Part shown: positions 50,687-59,092 of the stretch, piece by piece
Numbering within the stretch: position 1 is the stretch's first letter
Layout: every line of letters starts with the position of its first letter
DNA from: Verrucomicrobiota bacterium
GTDB lineage: Bacteria; Verrucomicrobiota; Verrucomicrobiia; Opitutales; Opitutaceae
Direction: 5' to 3'
NCBI GenBank assembly: GCA_023443455.1
Contig: JAEZUE010000047.1
Span: 149,982-213,981 of the forward strand
Length of the DNA stretch: 64,000 nt
Made by a program: the position numbers and the translations under genes
Notes under the pieces: model-generated
Databases searched by the model: none
The model's input: only the letters and a program-made list of their open reading frames with translations
Told to the model about the DNA's origin: nothing

Positions 50687-51385
50687 TCAGTTCGAGCGAA
50701 CCAACAACGTGTAGTTGAGCAGGTCGCCGGCAGGGGAGACGAAGAACACGTCGCGGTAGTCGCCGGCCGGAATTTGCAGCGAATAGAAACGCGGCACCGT
50801 CTGCCCCAGCTGGGCCTTCATGCCGAAGGTGCAGGCCACCTCGACTTGGATGGTCATCGCTTGGCGATTACGAACACGCGACCAGACCCGAACCCGACCG
50901 TCGGTGAGCGGGTGCGCCTCGGTGGAGGTCAACGCCACCTTCGACGTGTAGGCCTTCGAGAAACTCGCGTTCACCGGTACAAGCACGATGCCGGTCCAAT
51001 CCCGATCGACGAGCTCGGCCGACGCCCCATCGGCGGTCAGACCACGAGCGGGCGGCTGGGAACGGTAGTTCTGGGGCGCATCGACCCGCGGAGCCTGCAT
51101 CCCCTCTTGCAACGACTGCAGCGCCTGGGGGAAGCCGGTCGCCTCCGACACTTCATGCTGAAGCCCGCCCACCGTCGGCTCGGTCAGCCTCTCGACAACC
51201 GCCTTCGCCTCCTCCGCCATGGGCGGCGGCTCGATCGGCGCTTCCGGCTCAGCCGGCGCCGCGGGGGCGACCGGCGCCGCCGGCGCGGGCACAGGTTTGG
51301 GCGTGACGCTGGCCGGCGTGCTGCATCCGGCGACAAGCAGCGTGCCGATGATCAATCCAACAACGAGATTCGTTCGGGGGTTCAT
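50687..51385 (-). CDS. Lipoprotein of unknown function (proline/alanine-rich spacer)
   Basis: A 232-residue predicted lipoprotein. Start MNPRTNLVVGLIIGTLLVAGC has a clear lipobox (LLVAGC), with Ser and Thr following, consistent with outer-membrane sorting. A spacer of about 40 residues rich in A, P and V follows. The C-terminal domain is beta-rich (ASFSKAYTSKVALTSTEAH, VWSRVRNRQAMTIQVEVAC, YSLQIPAGDYRDVFFVS). It is similar in style to DUF1425/YcfL-type or periplasmic assembly proteins, but no family is recognised with certainty. Divergent from the ArsR-methyltransferase. Confidence 0.7.
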   Translation of the reverse strand: MNPRTNLVVGLIIGTLLVAGCSTPASVTPKPVPAPAAPVAPAAPAEPEAPIEPPPMAEEAKAVVERLTEPTVGGLQHEVSEATGFPQALQSLQEGMQAPRVDAPQNYRSQPPARGLTADGASAELVDRDWTGIVLVPVNASFSKAYTSKVALTSTEAHPLTDGRVRVWSRVRNRQAMTIQVEVACTFGMKAQLGQTVPRFYSLQIPAGDYRDVFFVSPAGDLLNYTLLVRSN

Positions 51386-51612
51386 TCGTGGGAGGGTTTC
51401 GGGTTTCGAGAATTCCGCGATGATGATGAAATGCGGCGACAACAGGATGCAGTTCGCGCGCGGACAGGAAAGGTTCTGGGACTACGACCGAGAAATAAAC
51501 AAAAACTTGCGCACCCGGCCCGGCGAATACGCACGCCCGCCCGAGGCAACGCATCATCGCCCCGGATTCGGTCGTGCAATTCCGCGCCGCTTCATGCCAA
51601 GCTCCCCGGGCG

Positions 51613-52551
51613 ATGAAATCCCCCTGGGACACTCTGAAAATCCTCGCCGACCCCACCCGCCTGCGCCTGCTCGCCCTGCTCCTGCACGAGGAGCTCTCGG
51701 TCGCGGAAATCCAGGAGATCCTCGACATGGCCCAGTCGCGCATCTCCTCCCAGCTCTCGCTCCTGCGCCAAGCCGGGCTCGTCGTCGATCGGCGCGATGG
51801 GAAACGTGCCTACTACTCGCTTCGCCCCGGCCTCGACCCGAAGCAGACGACACTGATCAACACCGCCGCCGCCGCGATCGAGGACCAGCCCGAATCCGCC
51901 GAGGACCGCGCAAACCTCGAACGAATCCTCACCCGCCGCCGCCGCCAGTCCGAGGAATACTTCAACCTGGTCGCCGGCCGCCTCGGAAAAAACTACTGCC
52001 CGGGCCGCTCGTGGGAGGCGATCGGTCACCTTGCCCTACGCCTCGTGCCCGCCATCTGCATCGCCGACCTCGGCGCAGGCGAAGGCCTCGTCTCCCAGCT
52101 GCTCGCCCGCCACGCCGCCAAGGTGTGGTGCGTCGACAACTCGCCCAAGATGGTCGAGGTCGGCACCGAGCTCGCGCGTAAGAACAATCTGGAGAACCTG
52201 AGCTACCTGCTCGGCGACATCGAGTCGGTGCCCCTGCCGGACGCCTGCGTCGATCTCGCCATCCTGAGCCAGGCCCTGCACCATGCCGCCCATCCGCAGA
52301 AGGCGGTGGACGAGGCGTATCGCATCCTCAAGCCCGGCGGCCAGGTCATCGTCCTCGACCTGAAGGCCCACGCGTTTGAAAAGGCCCACGAGCTCTACGC
52401 CGACCGCTGGCTCGGCTTCAAGGAGAGCGCACTCCACGCCTTCCTGAAGAAGGCCGGATTCAACCAGGTCGACGTCTCCACCGTGAGCCGCGAGACGGAA
52501 CCGCCGCACTTTGAAACGCTGCTCGCCGCTGGACTCAAACCGGCCGGCTGA
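51613..52551 (+). CDS. ArsR-type winged-helix regulator fused to SAM methyltransferase
   Basis: A 312-residue protein. The N-terminal 90 residues form an ArsR helix-turn-helix: LKILADPTRLRLLALLLHEE, ELSVAEIQEILDMAQSRISSQLSLLRQAGLV. Residues 120-300 form a class I methyltransferase: CIADLGAGEGLVSQLLARH, VWCVDNSPKMVEVG and LAILSQALHHAAHPQKAVDE. No metal-binding Cys pair is seen in the HTH, so metal sensing is unlikely. The family is widespread; its ligand may be a methylated metabolite. The regulated promoter could be its own or that of the divergent lipoprotein gene. Confidence 0.88.
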   Translation: MKSPWDTLKILADPTRLRLLALLLHEELSVAEIQEILDMAQSRISSQLSLLRQAGLVVDRRDGKRAYYSLRPGLDPKQTTLINTAAAAIEDQPESAEDRANLERILTRRRRQSEEYFNLVAGRLGKNYCPGRSWEAIGHLALRLVPAICIADLGAGEGLVSQLLARHAAKVWCVDNSPKMVEVGTELARKNNLENLSYLLGDIESVPLPDACVDLAILSQALHHAAHPQKAVDEAYRILKPGGQVIVLDLKAHAFEKAHELYADRWLGFKESALHAFLKKAGFNQVDVSTVSRETEPPHFETLLAAGLKPAG

Positions 52552-52553
52552 GC

Positions 52554-52689
52554 CGTGATGATGCAGACGAGAAACGAGCGTCGAGTGGCGAGCGCCAATC
52601 CAAGTGTGCACAAGGCGATTGCCCGAGGGGGCTCTCGATCTGCCTCCGAAACTCCGGCCCTCGACGCTCGTCCCTCGTCCCTCGACTGA
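52554..52689 (+). repeat. Intergenic repeat, copy B (palindromic, about 135 bp)
   Basis: Second copy of the repeat at 36804-36928, in the opposite orientation, lying directly after the ArsR-methyltransferase stop. CGTGATGATGC (52554-52564), ACGAGCGTCGAG (52574-52585), CGAGCGCCAA and CTCGACGCTCGT (52660-52671) match copy A in order; the two 12-bp blocks are inverted repeats of each other. A short CCCTCGT duplication follows the right arm. Only ends and subterminal blocks are well conserved; the middle differs. Confidence 0.7.
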
Positions 52690-52731
52690 AGGACTACGGC
52701 TGAGCCGGCGTGCCGGCGCCGCGCGCCACCG

Positions 52732-52776
52732 CACACGCGAAAGGGCGGACACCTTGCGGCGTCCGCCCTTCGTGTG
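52732..52776. other. Strong hairpin between convergent genes
   Basis: CACACG plus AAGGGCGGAC (with a 3-nt bulge, 52732-52750) pairs with GTCCGCCCTTCGTGTG (52761-52776) across a 10-nt loop. It lies between the ArsR-methyltransferase and the B12-dependent reductase gene, which ends at 52827 on the other strand. No T tract follows on either strand, so it may act as a Rho-dependent or stem-only bidirectional terminator. Confidence 0.5.
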
Positions 52777-52826
52777 GGGATGGGTCTGCTACGGGCTGGT
52801 TCGGAGGGGGGGCGCAGGGCGCCCGC

Positions 52827-55274
52827 TCAAAGCGCGAGTTCGCAGGCGCCGCCGGCGCAGGCGGTCGCCGCACCCCGGGCCTCGTGTCCGGCGGTGTGGT
52901 CCTCCTTCTCCGGCACTTTCGCGTAGTCGAGCGCGGTATAGTGGAGGCTGTTCCACTTGCGGATGTCCTCGCGGTTGGCCACGGCCTCGCGCGGCGCCTG
53001 GCGGTAATCCTTGTCGCCGGTGGCGCCGAGCAGCGCGACTCCGGTGAACGCATGCTGGTTCTCCCAGATGAAGTCGGCCACGGCCGCCCATTCCTCCGCC
53101 CCCACCGTGATGGTGTTGGAGACGTTGTGGTGGGCGTCGGTGTAGGTGGTGACCGCCCGGCCGCCCTGCACCCAGTTTTCCTGGACGAGGCGGACGTATT
53201 CGAGGAGCCGGAGCGCGGGCACGTCATCCTTGAGCAACGCATGCGGCGGGGCCTCGACCGGGAAGGTGATGACCTCGGTGCCCTCGTTGTACACCGACTT
53301 TTCGGTCATGTGCGGGTTGTGCTTCTTGAACCAGCGATAGATCGGATCGCCGCTGCTCGCCTGTACGCGTCGGAAATAGCGGCGGGCGTGGTGGGGATGG
53401 ATGCCCGAGCCGGCGTTGAGCACGAGCGACGAGGTGCCCTCGGGTTTCACGCAGGTCGTGCGGGCCGCACGGCTGATGCCGAGCGCCGCAGCCCCGGCGG
53501 CGTTGACCGCCTTCACGACCTCCGCGCCCCGGCGCAGCGTCGCCGGATCGAGCAGGATCTCCGGGTTGTCGAGTACGCCGCAGATCGACACGCCGATGAG
53601 GGCCTCGCGCTCGTTGATCACGCGGGTCACCGGCCCGAGATACGGGATGTCGGAATAGGTCGCCTGCACGGTGCCGATCAGGGCGGCGGCCCGGGCGAGG
53701 GCGAAGAACTGCTCCGGCGTGTCCGCGGCGGCACCGGAGACCGTGGAGAGATTGCACATCTGCCAACCCCACAACTCCATGCCTTCCTCGAGGTGCCCGG
53801 TGTAGCCGTAGCCACGCAGTTTCTCGATCTCGCGCGAGGTCACGACCAGGCGCGGGTTGAGCGCGATCTCGACACAGGGGTTCGGGAGCACGTCCGGATC
53901 GGAGCCGTTGACGAAGTAGAAGCCCGGCTCGCCGAACTGCTTCTGGCACTCGAAGAGGCGCTGGTAGACATCGCGCGGCGTCTGGTCGCGCACGAGCACC
54001 GCGGAGTTGTTCGAGGCGGAGCGCTGCGGATGGGTGCGGAACCAGTCGCCGGTCTTCGCGGCCATCATTTCCTCGTCCTCGGGGCTGAAGAGGCAAATCG
54101 TCGCCGAGCGTCGGATACCACCGGAGAGCACCGACTGGGCCACGTGCATGCAGATGTCGTAGACCTCGATCGGGCGGAGCTGGCGGCCGGCGGCACCGAT
54201 GAGGATGTCCTCGACGCGGGTCAGCGCCCGCTTGAGCGGGAGGTGGCCCGGGGCCTTGCCGCCGCTGGTCTTGAGCAGGGCGCCGCGCGAGCGGATCTCA
54301 TGGAAGGAAAACTCGATCTTGTAGCCGTGGATGAACGACTGGAAGAGCTCGTGGAGCGAGTCGGACCAGCCCTCGACGGTGTCGGGCACGGTGTAGTGCT
54401 TGACCGGCAGGTCGAGCTCGTCGCCGCGGGCCGCGAGGGCGGGCAGCTCGGCCACGTGCTGCTTCTGCACCGAGAAGCCGCAGCCGCAGCCGCTGAGCAA
54501 CAGGAAGAAGTACTCACGGAAGAACTCGACGCGGTTGACCGGCGAGGCGGTGCAGTTGTAGATGCGGGCGTTGGAAACCTCGATCGCCCGGCCACCGAAC
54601 TGCAGCGAACGCATCGACGGCAGCACCTTCTTGTTCTTCACCAGATTGAAGGCGCGCTCAATCTCCTCGGAAACCGTGCCGAGCGGCCCGGCGTCGCGGG
54701 CCGCTTCGGCCGGCACCGTGCCCTTGGCCACGAGCTCGCGCATCGTGGCGTTGAGGTCGCGGTCGCCGATCGCCTCGAAGCGGCGGAGGTGCATCTGAGC
54801 CACACGCTCGACGGCCTCGGCCCAGACTTCGCGCCGGCCGAGCCTCTCGTCGTAGCGGCAGTAGCGGCTGATCGCGATGTAGTCCTGGAGGCCGCAATCG
54901 CCATGGGACACCGGCCGCAGCTCCGAATGCTGGATGCGGTAGAAGATGTAGTGGCGCGCGATCTCGTAGCGGTTGTGCTTGAGCAGCGTCAGCTCGATGA
55001 GGTCCTGCACGTCCTCGACGCCCGGAGCGCCCGCGGTGCCGAACTTCTCGATGACCATGTCGCGCACCTCGGCCGAGAGGTTGAAGACGTCCCGGAATTC
55101 GGCCTCGTCGAGACCATAGCGAAGCTCGGGGTTGTCGCGATGGGGGTTCTTGGACTCGTCATGTTTGGCGCCATAGGCGGCCAGAGCGACAGCGCGGACA
55201 ATACGCTCCAACTTGAAGGGAGCGGCGCTGCCGTCGCGTTTCTTGACGGTGATGAGGATTTCCGACTCGGACAT
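52827..55274 (-). CDS. nrdJ: Adenosylcobalamin-dependent (class II) ribonucleotide reductase, monomeric RTPR type with ATP-cone
   Basis: An 815-residue enzyme reducing ribonucleotides with a B12-generated thiyl radical. An ATP-cone covers residues 1-115 (ILITVKKRDGSAAPFKLERIV). The catalytic core follows, with LPSMRSLQFGG, disulfide Cys241 in RIYNCTASP, SGCGCGFSVQ (261-270), the thiyl-site motif NPCVE (Asn465, Cys467, Glu469) and partner Cys507 (WQMCNLS). The C terminus has the re-reducing pair Cys806/Cys811 (CAGGAC). All residues expected for activity are present. An alternative start 15 codons upstream (55319) exists. It lies 98 bp downstream of the NrdA-like gene. Confidence 0.9.
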   Translation of the reverse strand: MSESEILITVKKRDGSAAPFKLERIVRAVALAAYGAKHDESKNPHRDNPELRYGLDEAEFRDVFNLSAEVRDMVIEKFGTAGAPGVEDVQDLIELTLLKHNRYEIARHYIFYRIQHSELRPVSHGDCGLQDYIAISRYCRYDERLGRREVWAEAVERVAQMHLRRFEAIGDRDLNATMRELVAKGTVPAEAARDAGPLGTVSEEIERAFNLVKNKKVLPSMRSLQFGGRAIEVSNARIYNCTASPVNRVEFFREYFFLLLSGCGCGFSVQKQHVAELPALAARGDELDLPVKHYTVPDTVEGWSDSLHELFQSFIHGYKIEFSFHEIRSRGALLKTSGGKAPGHLPLKRALTRVEDILIGAAGRQLRPIEVYDICMHVAQSVLSGGIRRSATICLFSPEDEEMMAAKTGDWFRTHPQRSASNNSAVLVRDQTPRDVYQRLFECQKQFGEPGFYFVNGSDPDVLPNPCVEIALNPRLVVTSREIEKLRGYGYTGHLEEGMELWGWQMCNLSTVSGAAADTPEQFFALARAAALIGTVQATYSDIPYLGPVTRVINEREALIGVSICGVLDNPEILLDPATLRRGAEVVKAVNAAGAAALGISRAARTTCVKPEGTSSLVLNAGSGIHPHHARRYFRRVQASSGDPIYRWFKKHNPHMTEKSVYNEGTEVITFPVEAPPHALLKDDVPALRLLEYVRLVQENWVQGGRAVTTYTDAHHNVSNTITVGAEEWAAVADFIWENQHAFTGVALLGATGDKDYRQAPREAVANREDIRKWNSLHYTALDYAKVPEKEDHTAGHEARGAATACAGGACELAL

Positions 55275-55372
55275 GGAATAGGATCGTTCGGTGGTGCTGG
55301 AAGTAAGTTCGGGAGACATCGCTGGCAGGGGTACGAGGTAGGTGCGGGGGACGTTTGAGAGAGGGAATGGAT

Positions 55373-58300
55373 TCAGGCGCTCGTGCGCGGGCCCTTCGCG
55401 GGCACGATCTGCCAGATCGACTTGAGACCGAGGCGCCAAGCGGCGAGCAGCAGCGCCGAGAGGGCGCCGGGATCGGCATGCAACGCGGGAAGCTCGAGGT
55501 GCAACGCCTGGGACTGGTCGATCCACTTCTGGCGGCGGGCCGCCGCCCGCAGCAGGCACAGCGGATCGATGTCGCCGGCGGTGCGGTGACGCTCCTTCAG
55601 GTCGGCGGGAATCGCGGCAACCTCCTGCACCTCACCGTCGAAATACTTCAGGCTCTCGCGCATCTCGTCGGACCACAGGCCACGCGCCTTGAGGTCACGC
55701 ACGAGCGAGGGCGAAAACACCACAAACTCGCCCGAAAGCGTCGCCCGAACCCGCAGGTTGCGACCCACCGGATCGATCGCCGCGGTCGTGCCCGCCACCC
55801 GGTCGATGCGCGGCGTCGGCGACAAGGCCAACAGGGTGCTGTTGCGCAACCCGTGGGTCGCGATCATCTCCCGCACCGGCGCCCAATCGAGCCGACCCAT
55901 CGTCGGGAAATCGAAGTCCCGCCCAAGCGCGCGGGCCAGCGACTCCAGCCCGTCGACCGGCAGCCTGCCCTCGCTCCACGCCGAGCCCTTGAATGTCGGA
56001 TACGGCCCGCGTTCGGCCGCGAGCTCCGCGGAGGCCGCGGTCGCGCAGCGTGCCAGCGCCTCGAGGCATTCGTCGTTGAATTGCTCCGCCGCCGCCGAAC
56101 CGAACGCCAGGCCCTTGAGATGCAGGGCGCGGGCAAGCCCCATCAACCCCAGCCCGAGCGGCCGGTTGCGCGAGGCGGCCCGCCGGGCCGATTCGGTGGG
56201 ATGACGATGCAGGTCGAGGACGTTGTCCAGCGCCCGCACCGCGACCCGCACAGTGTGCATCAGCGCCCCGAGGTCGAGCTGCCCGTCGCCATCGAGATGG
56301 GCATCGATCGCCACCGAGCCGAGCGCCCCGGCGGCCGTCTCGCCCCTCGCCAGGTTGGGCACCTGCTCCATCGAGAAGCCGGTGCAACGCACCGTCCCCA
56401 CATGAGGCTGCGCCGCGCGCAGCATGCAGGTGTCCTTGAACGCGATCGAGGCCTCGCCCGAAAGCACCGCTCCGACGATCTCCCGCCAAAGCTGCGCGGC
56501 CGGCAGGCGCAGCGACTTGAGCTGCCCCGCCGCGGCCAAAGCCTCGTACTCCTCGTACCGGAGCCGAAAGGCGTCGCCGGAAAGCTCCGACAAATCCGCC
56601 ACCTCCGCCGGGGTGAAAAGCGACCATTCCCCGGCCGCGGCCACCCGCTGCAGGAACAGGTCGGGCACCCAGTGCGCGAGCCGGAGGACCGACGGACGGG
56701 AGCCCGCCTCGCCGGCGAGCAACTCCGGCAACTCCGCGTGCCACGTCTCCACGAAAGCACAACCACGAACCGAGCCGACCGCGGACAACATCGCGCGATG
56801 CAGCTCGAGAAACGCAGCCAGCCCCTGCGGCGATCGGGCCCCGGGCCGGACATCGCGTTTCTCGACGGCCGTCCACGCCCCCGCCAACGACCCGCCCGCG
56901 GTCGCCAGATACGCGTTGTCCGCGATTCCGCGCTGCATCACATCCTCGAGCCGGTTCTCGAGATGATAGACGTAGTCGCCGAGCAGGCGCGCGCCTGGCG
57001 TGCCGGCGCGGGCCAGAGTCGCCTCGGCCGGTAGAAACCGCCGGCTTCGCAATACCGAATACTGGGCGAGGCAATGCGCGTCGCGCGCCCGCTTCTCGTC
57101 GAGCGACAGACCCATCGCGACACGCATCCAGAAAAATTGCGGCACCTCCAAGCGACGGGTTTTCCCTCCCTCGTTGCCCGCCGCCAGGAAGAAGTGGTCG
57201 CCCAACGTCTGCACCGCATCGAGGTCGAGGGCGAGGTCCGCCGCCGGATCGAGCGCCACCGCCAACTCTTCGATGGCGTAGGAACCAAGCAGACGCGCCT
57301 CCAGCAGCCCGAGCGCGACGGATTCGTAGAGATAGTCGCCGAACGCCCGACGGTGCGCCTCGCGGAGGCGATTGATGCCATCGGTCACGATATCCCAAGC
57401 GAGCACCTCCTCATAGAGATAGGTCAGCTGCAGCCGGCCGGCAAAGAGAGCAAAATCGGCGTCGCGTTCGATGAGTGCCCGGGCGTTGTGGGCGACCGCC
57501 GCGGCCAGCCCCGCCTGGGTGATGTTGTCGTAGACCGACCGCCGCAACTCGTGCTCGATCTCCTCGAGCGAGAGCGGCAGCCCGAGCCCGGTCGCTGCAT
57601 ATTCGATACGCAGACGCAGATCGTGCCCGTCCCAGAGGAAGGTGTCGCCGGAGGCCCGCACGACGACGATCATCGACGGCTGGGCCGCCGCCGGCGCCGC
57701 CGTGGGCTCGCTACCCCGCACCGCCGCGCGCATGGAGCGGTAGATGATGAACGCCTCGGCGACCTTGAAGTGGCCCGCGCGCATCAATTCTTCCTGCACC
57801 AGATCTTGGACTTCCTCGATGTGGAGAAACGCCTCGCGCGCGGCGAGCGCCCGGGCGGTCACCGCCTTGGCGATCTCCGCCGCCGGCGCGGAATCCTGTT
57901 GGAGCGCGAGGAATGATTTGCGGATCGCGATCTCGATCTTGGCCTCGTTCCACGGCACCACATGGCCGTTGCGACGGATCAGGCGCACCGGGGTCGAACA
58001 CGAGACCCGGTCCGTTCCGAGCTTGGCGCCGCGACTGTGCAACAGGCTCTTGGCCACATCGTACGCGTTGTTGTCGACGAGCGTCTTCTCGATGAGAACG
58101 TAAAGCTCGTGCAGATCGAGTCGGAGCGAGCGCTGCCGGAGCGTCTGGCTGGTCAGCGTGCCGGCCACTTCCTCCGCGATCCGGGAAACAAACTCCTTGT
58201 GCTCGGGCGTGAAGATCGCGCTTTCACCGCGGGCAAGCAGGAGGGTCGTGAGCGACTCGCCCACCGTGTCGGCGATCTCACCTAGGTCGAACGGCTCGGG

Positions 58301-58450
58301 CCCCTGCGGGCAGAGCACCTGCACTTCGGGCAAGAGCAACTGCCGGTCCGCCACCACATCGCGCCACGGATAGTTCGGCTTCCGATCCTTCGGAGCCGTG
58401 GCGAAACGCTTGAGCGCGAGGTCGTGCTCGAGGCTGGAGTGCGGTGTCAT
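55373..58450 (-). CDS. NrdA-like protein, apparently catalytically inactive ribonucleotide reductase homologue
   Basis: A 1025-residue protein with class I NrdA architecture of the Chlamydia type. Two degenerate ATP-cones lie in the first 245 residues (VRLIRRNGHVVPWNEAKIEI is the clearer). NrdA-specific blocks follow: RRLEVPQFFWMRVAMGLSL (433-451), ATHGLRNSTLLALSPTP (864-880), LSGEFVVFSPSLVRDL (905-920), GLWSDEMRESLKYFDG and QKWIDQSQ. By alignment from memory to E. coli and Chlamydia NrdA, Cys225 corresponds to Asp492, Asn437 to Gly691, Cys439 to Ser693 and Cys462 to Gly708. Tyr730/731 correspond to Trp1013/Gln1014, and the C-terminal Cys pair is missing. Only Glu695 (E441) remains. A regulatory pseudoenzyme is suggested; no nrdB is nearby. 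Confidence 0.82.
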   Translation of the reverse strand: MTPHSSLEHDLALKRFATAPKDRKPNYPWRDVVADRQLLLPEVQVLCPQGPEPFDLGEIADTVGESLTTLLLARGESAIFTPEHKEFVSRIAEEVAGTLTSQTLRQRSLRLDLHELYVLIEKTLVDNNAYDVAKSLLHSRGAKLGTDRVSCSTPVRLIRRNGHVVPWNEAKIEIAIRKSFLALQQDSAPAAEIAKAVTARALAAREAFLHIEEVQDLVQEELMRAGHFKVAEAFIIYRSMRAAVRGSEPTAAPAAAQPSMIVVVRASGDTFLWDGHDLRLRIEYAATGLGLPLSLEEIEHELRRSVYDNITQAGLAAAVAHNARALIERDADFALFAGRLQLTYLYEEVLAWDIVTDGINRLREAHRRAFGDYLYESVALGLLEARLLGSYAIEELAVALDPAADLALDLDAVQTLGDHFFLAAGNEGGKTRRLEVPQFFWMRVAMGLSLDEKRARDAHCLAQYSVLRSRRFLPAEATLARAGTPGARLLGDYVYHLENRLEDVMQRGIADNAYLATAGGSLAGAWTAVEKRDVRPGARSPQGLAAFLELHRAMLSAVGSVRGCAFVETWHAELPELLAGEAGSRPSVLRLAHWVPDLFLQRVAAAGEWSLFTPAEVADLSELSGDAFRLRYEEYEALAAAGQLKSLRLPAAQLWREIVGAVLSGEASIAFKDTCMLRAAQPHVGTVRCTGFSMEQVPNLARGETAAGALGSVAIDAHLDGDGQLDLGALMHTVRVAVRALDNVLDLHRHPTESARRAASRNRPLGLGLMGLARALHLKGLAFGSAAAEQFNDECLEALARCATAASAELAAERGPYPTFKGSAWSEGRLPVDGLESLARALGRDFDFPTMGRLDWAPVREMIATHGLRNSTLLALSPTPRIDRVAGTTAAIDPVGRNLRVRATLSGEFVVFSPSLVRDLKARGLWSDEMRESLKYFDGEVQEVAAIPADLKERHRTAGDIDPLCLLRAAARRQKWIDQSQALHLELPALHADPGALSALLLAAWRLGLKSIWQIVPAKGPRTSA

Positions 58451-59040
58451 CCCAGAAGAAGCGCAGGCGGTTTGGGTTGCAGAAAGCGAAGTCCCGGCAC
58501 CACGCGGTGCCGGTAGATCCGCGGGAAAATCAGGTTCGGGTACCGCCGGGGGTCACGGCGACGGCAGCCCCACCTTCACTCGCCGCCAACGCAAACACAC
58601 CAAGCACGCGCGATCCCGATCGGATCACTTGAACGACGCTGGTATGGAGGGTGGGCATGACGGGTTGCGAACGTGGGACGGAAAGTGCGAAGGAATGCGC
58701 CGAAGAACGACAGCCCAAGAAGATTGGCCACACTAAGTTATTGGGAGTTATTGACTGCTTGTTCACCACAACGGGTTGTGGGTGGCCAACGGCGATAACA
58801 CAACATATGGGTTTTTCGAAATTTTCGGTCAACTGGTTTCTGCCCGCGGAAATGCAAAAAAAACGTCGCGTTGTGAGCACTTTCGCAAGCCCCTCGAAAC
58901 GACGGTTTTCGGGAGTCGGAGGCGCGAATTTTCGGGCTCATCGCCACCGGTTTCGCCCCATCTCCACCCTGCCGGCGAGTCCGGCCCCGGAACGACCAGT
59001 GTCGACTACCCCACCACCAGCCGACCTGGCGCCCGAAAAC
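58451..59040. other. Long leader/promoter region of the ribonucleotide reductase operon
   Basis: The 590 bp between the NrdA-like start and the gltA terminator. From right to left on the minus strand it holds a promoter candidate with NrdR-like boxes (58766-58832), then a leader of about 345 nt before the ATG at 58450. An inverted repeat (TTGGCCAC at 58724-58731, GTGGCCAA at 58782-58789) encloses box 2. A perfect 8-bp hairpin (arms CCGGCACC and GGTGCCGG) lies at about 58494-58513. No canonical cobalamin-riboswitch B12 box was found. A 42-codon minus-strand frame (58530-58658) is present but unsupported. Confidence 0.5.
58766..58832 (-). promoter_or_regulatory. Promoter with two NrdR-box-like palindromes
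   Basis: Box 1, 58798-58813, matches the published NrdR consensus (acaCwAtATaTwGtgt) at 12 of 16 positions. Box 2, 58766-58781, is a palindrome CCACAAC-GG-GTTGTGG matching 10 of 16, including both outer arms. Their centres are 32 bp apart (16-bp gap), the spacing typical of NrdR box pairs. On the minus strand a -35-like TTGACC (58827-58832) and -10-like CATATG or TATGTT (58802-58809) place box 1 on the -10 element. NrdR would repress by blocking polymerase. Confidence 0.5.
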
Positions 59041-59069
59041 AAAAAAGCGGCGACCCGAAGATCGCCGCT
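59041..59069 (-). terminator. Rho-independent terminator after gltA
   Basis: On the minus strand AGCGGCGA and TCGCCGCT form an 8-bp perfect stem with an 8-nt loop, followed by at least six T (A run at 59041-59046). It lies 23 bp past the gltA stop and isolates the his/glt group from the reductase operon. Confidence 0.88.
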
Positions 59070-59092
59070 CGAAAGCAAACTTGTCTGTGCCG

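Noticed and set aside
52710..55358. 882-codon plus-strand open frame opposite nrdJ
   Set aside because: It lies wholly antisense to a gene with all class II reductase motifs. The translation is composition-driven (rich in R, G, H, E, V), as expected opposite GC-rich codons.
58530..58658. 42-codon minus-strand frame in the reductase leader
   Set aside because: No ribosome-binding site or recognisable family; kept only as a remark in the leader entry.
58451..58795. Adenosylcobalamin riboswitch upstream of the B12-dependent enzyme operon
   Set aside because: Searched by eye on the minus strand for the B12-box core and the GGGAA/GGTG elements; no convincing match. A covariance search would settle it.
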